A stretch of DNA of 64,000 nt from Paenibacillus sp. PL2-23. GTDB lineage: Bacteria; Bacillota; Bacilli; Paenibacillales; Paenibacillaceae. Of this stretch, positions 62,505 to 64,000 are shown one piece after another (the stretch's first letter is position 1; each line of letters opens with the position of its first letter). The translations under genes were made by a program, and so were the position numbers. The notes under the pieces are model-generated. The model was given only the letters and a program-made list of their open reading frames with translations, ran no database searches and was not told the DNA's origin. The DNA is taken from the NCBI RefSeq assembly GCF_040834005.1, contig NZ_CP162129.1:4819001-4883000 (forward strand), written 5' to 3'.

Positions 62505-64000
62505 TTATGCTTGCTGTCCCTCGTGGAATGTAAGGAGAAACGTCTTGATCTCGTATGGCGCAAGCCCGAACGAGAGCGCCTCCCCGGCTGTCGGCTGACC
62601 CGCCGGCTTCTCCATGAGATTGCACTCTTGCCAGCTCGCGATTGCGGCGTCGCTGCGAATCTCAACGCGCCCCCGCGCCCCCGCATATTCGTGCAGCCTC
62701 AGCACCATCTGCCCGCCGTCCTCCGCTTGCTTGACGGCGTCAATCATCACATGGGCGCCCTGCACATGAAGCAGGGAGAAGCCTCTGCCACCGCCTATGC
62801 CATGCGCATAGCGGAGTCTGTTGTTCAGTGCCCAAGCCTCGCGGCAGGTGCCGCCCTCCAGCCAATCCCCCGCATGTGGAAGCAGTGAATAGGTGAATGC
62901 ATGCTTACCCTCGTCTGCCCCCGGATCCGGCCAATTCGCCGATTTAATGAGTGACAAACGCATGATATGGCCTTTGATGTCATAGCCGTATTTGCAATCA
63001 TTCAGCAGGCTGACACCATAACCGCGTTCGGACAGATCCGCCCATTGATGGCCGACCGTCTCGAATCTCGCGCTGTCCCAGCTCGTATTCCAGTGGGTCG
63101 GCCGCTTGACGTTGCCGAACTGGATATCGTATGTGGCTTCCGTCGCTCGAATTGCCACTGGAAATGCTGCCTTGAGCAGCTGCTGGCGCTCCCTCCAATC
63201 CGCCTCCGTCACAAAGTCGATACGGCGGCTGTGCGCGTACACAACCATCATCTGGGTAATACGGGAGTCCAGATACGTCCATTCGAACCGGATAGCCGCA
63301 AAGAGCTGCCCAGCCTCCGTCACCTCCACACTGATGAGCTCGTCGATCGTGCGCATCTTCTCCTGGTAATAGATATCGATATCCCAGGCGTCAAAGTTTT
63401 TGGGCTTATCCTCGAACACCTGCAGCACATTGCCGAGCTCGCCCGGCTTCAGCACTTCCCTGCCATTCTCAAGATCGCAAATACGTGTCAGTTGGCCGCT
63501 GCCATTCCACTCCAGCTCGTAATAAGGCGTTAGGACCTTCCCCGGGGCAAAGGTAAACGGAATGGCCGAAGCGTCCGCTTCCGCCTCGCTCCTCCTCCGT
63601 TCATCGCCAATGTAGACTGGCGCATATCCCATCGAAGGGATGTTCTCCGCGTACACATACAGACTGCCGTCCGAAGCTTTCTGCGAGAGCAGCGGTTCTC
63701 CGTTCTCCCCTAGCAACACCCCTCCTCCGGCAGAGAGAGCTGCAGCGGCATCACCCTCGAGACGCACCAGATCAGAGCGTATCCAGGCCGAGCCGTTGAA
63801 TACAGTGAAACCTTCCTCGTCTGTGTTCGCCCCGCCGGCCGCCAGCCCGTTCGCGGATTGCAGCCAGGCCGCCTCTGCCAAGCGCCCTGCATCGGTGTAC
63901 TCCTCCCTGCAATCCTCATACACCTCGGCTATGGAGGAGCCTGGAATAATATCGTGGAACTGGTTGCGCAGCACAATCTTCCATGCCTCGTGCAGCTCGG
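62505..64000 (-). CDS. GH38 alpha-mannosidase, C-terminal part (5' end beyond the window)
   Basis: The frame is open to the right edge: ELHEAWKIVLRNQFHDIIPG is the characteristic middle-domain motif of GH38 enzymes, and the rest is the long beta-rich C-terminal region ending FGLAPYEIKTFLLTF. The catalytic Asp and Zn ligands lie outside the window. GH38 enzymes remove alpha-linked mannose in the cytosol. The SGNH hydrolase gene follows 17 bases later, probably in one operon. Confidence 0.9.
   Translation of the reverse strand, partial: ELHEAWKIVLRNQFHDIIPGSSIAEVYEDCREEYTDAGRLAEAAWLQSANGLAAGGANTDEEGFTVFNGSAWIRSDLVRLEGDAAAALSAGGGVLLGENGEPLLSQKASDGSLYVYAENIPSMGYAPVYIGDERRRSEAEADASAIPFTFAPGKVLTPYYELEWNGSGQLTRICDLENGREVLKPGELGNVLQVFEDKPKNFDAWDIDIYYQEKMRTIDELISVEVTEAGQLFAAIRFEWTYLDSRITQMMVVYAHSRRIDFVTEADWRERQQLLKAAFPVAIRATEATYDIQFGNVKRPTHWNTSWDSARFETVGHQWADLSERGYGVSLLNDCKYGYDIKGHIMRLSLIKSANWPDPGADEGKHAFTYSLLPHAGDWLEGGTCREAWALNNRLRYAHGIGGGRGFSLLHVQGAHVMIDAVKQAEDGGQMVLRLHEYAGARGRVEIRSDAAIASWQECNLMEKPAGQPTAGEALSFGLAPYEIKTFLLTFHEGQQA

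Overview
The window looks like a chromosomal segment of a Paenibacillus-type Firmicute. The evidence is large S-layer (SLH) and Ig-repeat surface proteins, strong GGAGG ribosome binding sites, cre-like sites before glycosidase genes, a YesM/YesN two-component system next to sugar ABC transporter genes, the lipid II flippase Amj, and a T-box leader. No rRNA, tRNA or CRISPR array was seen.

Region 1 (1-18530) is extracellular and polysaccharide related. It holds a truncated Ig/cadherin-repeat surface protein, an NHL-repeat SLH protein, a BTAD-type response regulator with a 7TMR-DISM hybrid kinase gene that is split by one in-frame amber codon, a 1409-residue GH9 enzyme with a duplicated flanking module, a DUF4386 membrane protein and a GH43-like enzyme with a ricin-type lectin domain.

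Region 2 (18530-26730) is an accessory zone. An IS605-family tnpB element with an apparent omegaRNA end sits inside a NUDIX gene, and an IS1380-family element with a 5-bp target duplication sits inside a small membrane protein gene. Both host genes can be rebuilt in frame on paper. Small genes of immunity or antitoxin type follow.

Region 3 (26735-32383) is a group II intron of bacterial class C type, lying directly after the asd terminator. Its reverse transcriptase gene is interrupted by a 3.4-kb element carrying three overlapping tyrosine recombinase genes (a RIT element) with terminal inverted repeats. asd follows on the minus strand behind a T-box leader, then a MOSC protein and a patch of gene and IS debris.

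Region 4 (35224-52239) is a long minus-strand polysaccharide utilisation locus. It encodes a secreted PL8 lyase with a golvesin-like domain, a zinc dehydrogenase, a YesM/YesN sensor-regulator pair, two paralogous solute-binding lipoproteins separated by a terminator, two ABC permeases, an enolase-superfamily enzyme, a FAD oxidoreductase, an SDR dehydrogenase and a ROK sugar kinase. The natural reading is extracellular cleavage of a uronate-containing polymer, import of the oligosaccharide, and intracellular breakdown. No ABC ATPase is present, so a shared MsmX-type ATPase encoded elsewhere is likely.

Region 5 (52260-58500) is a second mobile-element zone: a Phd/RelE-type toxin-antitoxin pair with a palindromic operator, an IS1380-family element, IS66 and IS91 remnants, a frameshifted extra dnaN copy fused to an IS91 transposase fragment, and an intact paralogue of the small membrane protein that IS1380 interrupts in region 2.

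Region 6 (58581-64000) is ordinary: an APH-like kinase, two GNAT acetyltransferases, Amj, an SGNH hydrolase, and a GH38 alpha-mannosidase that runs off the right edge. All assignments come from reading the sequence and recalling family motifs; no database search was run.
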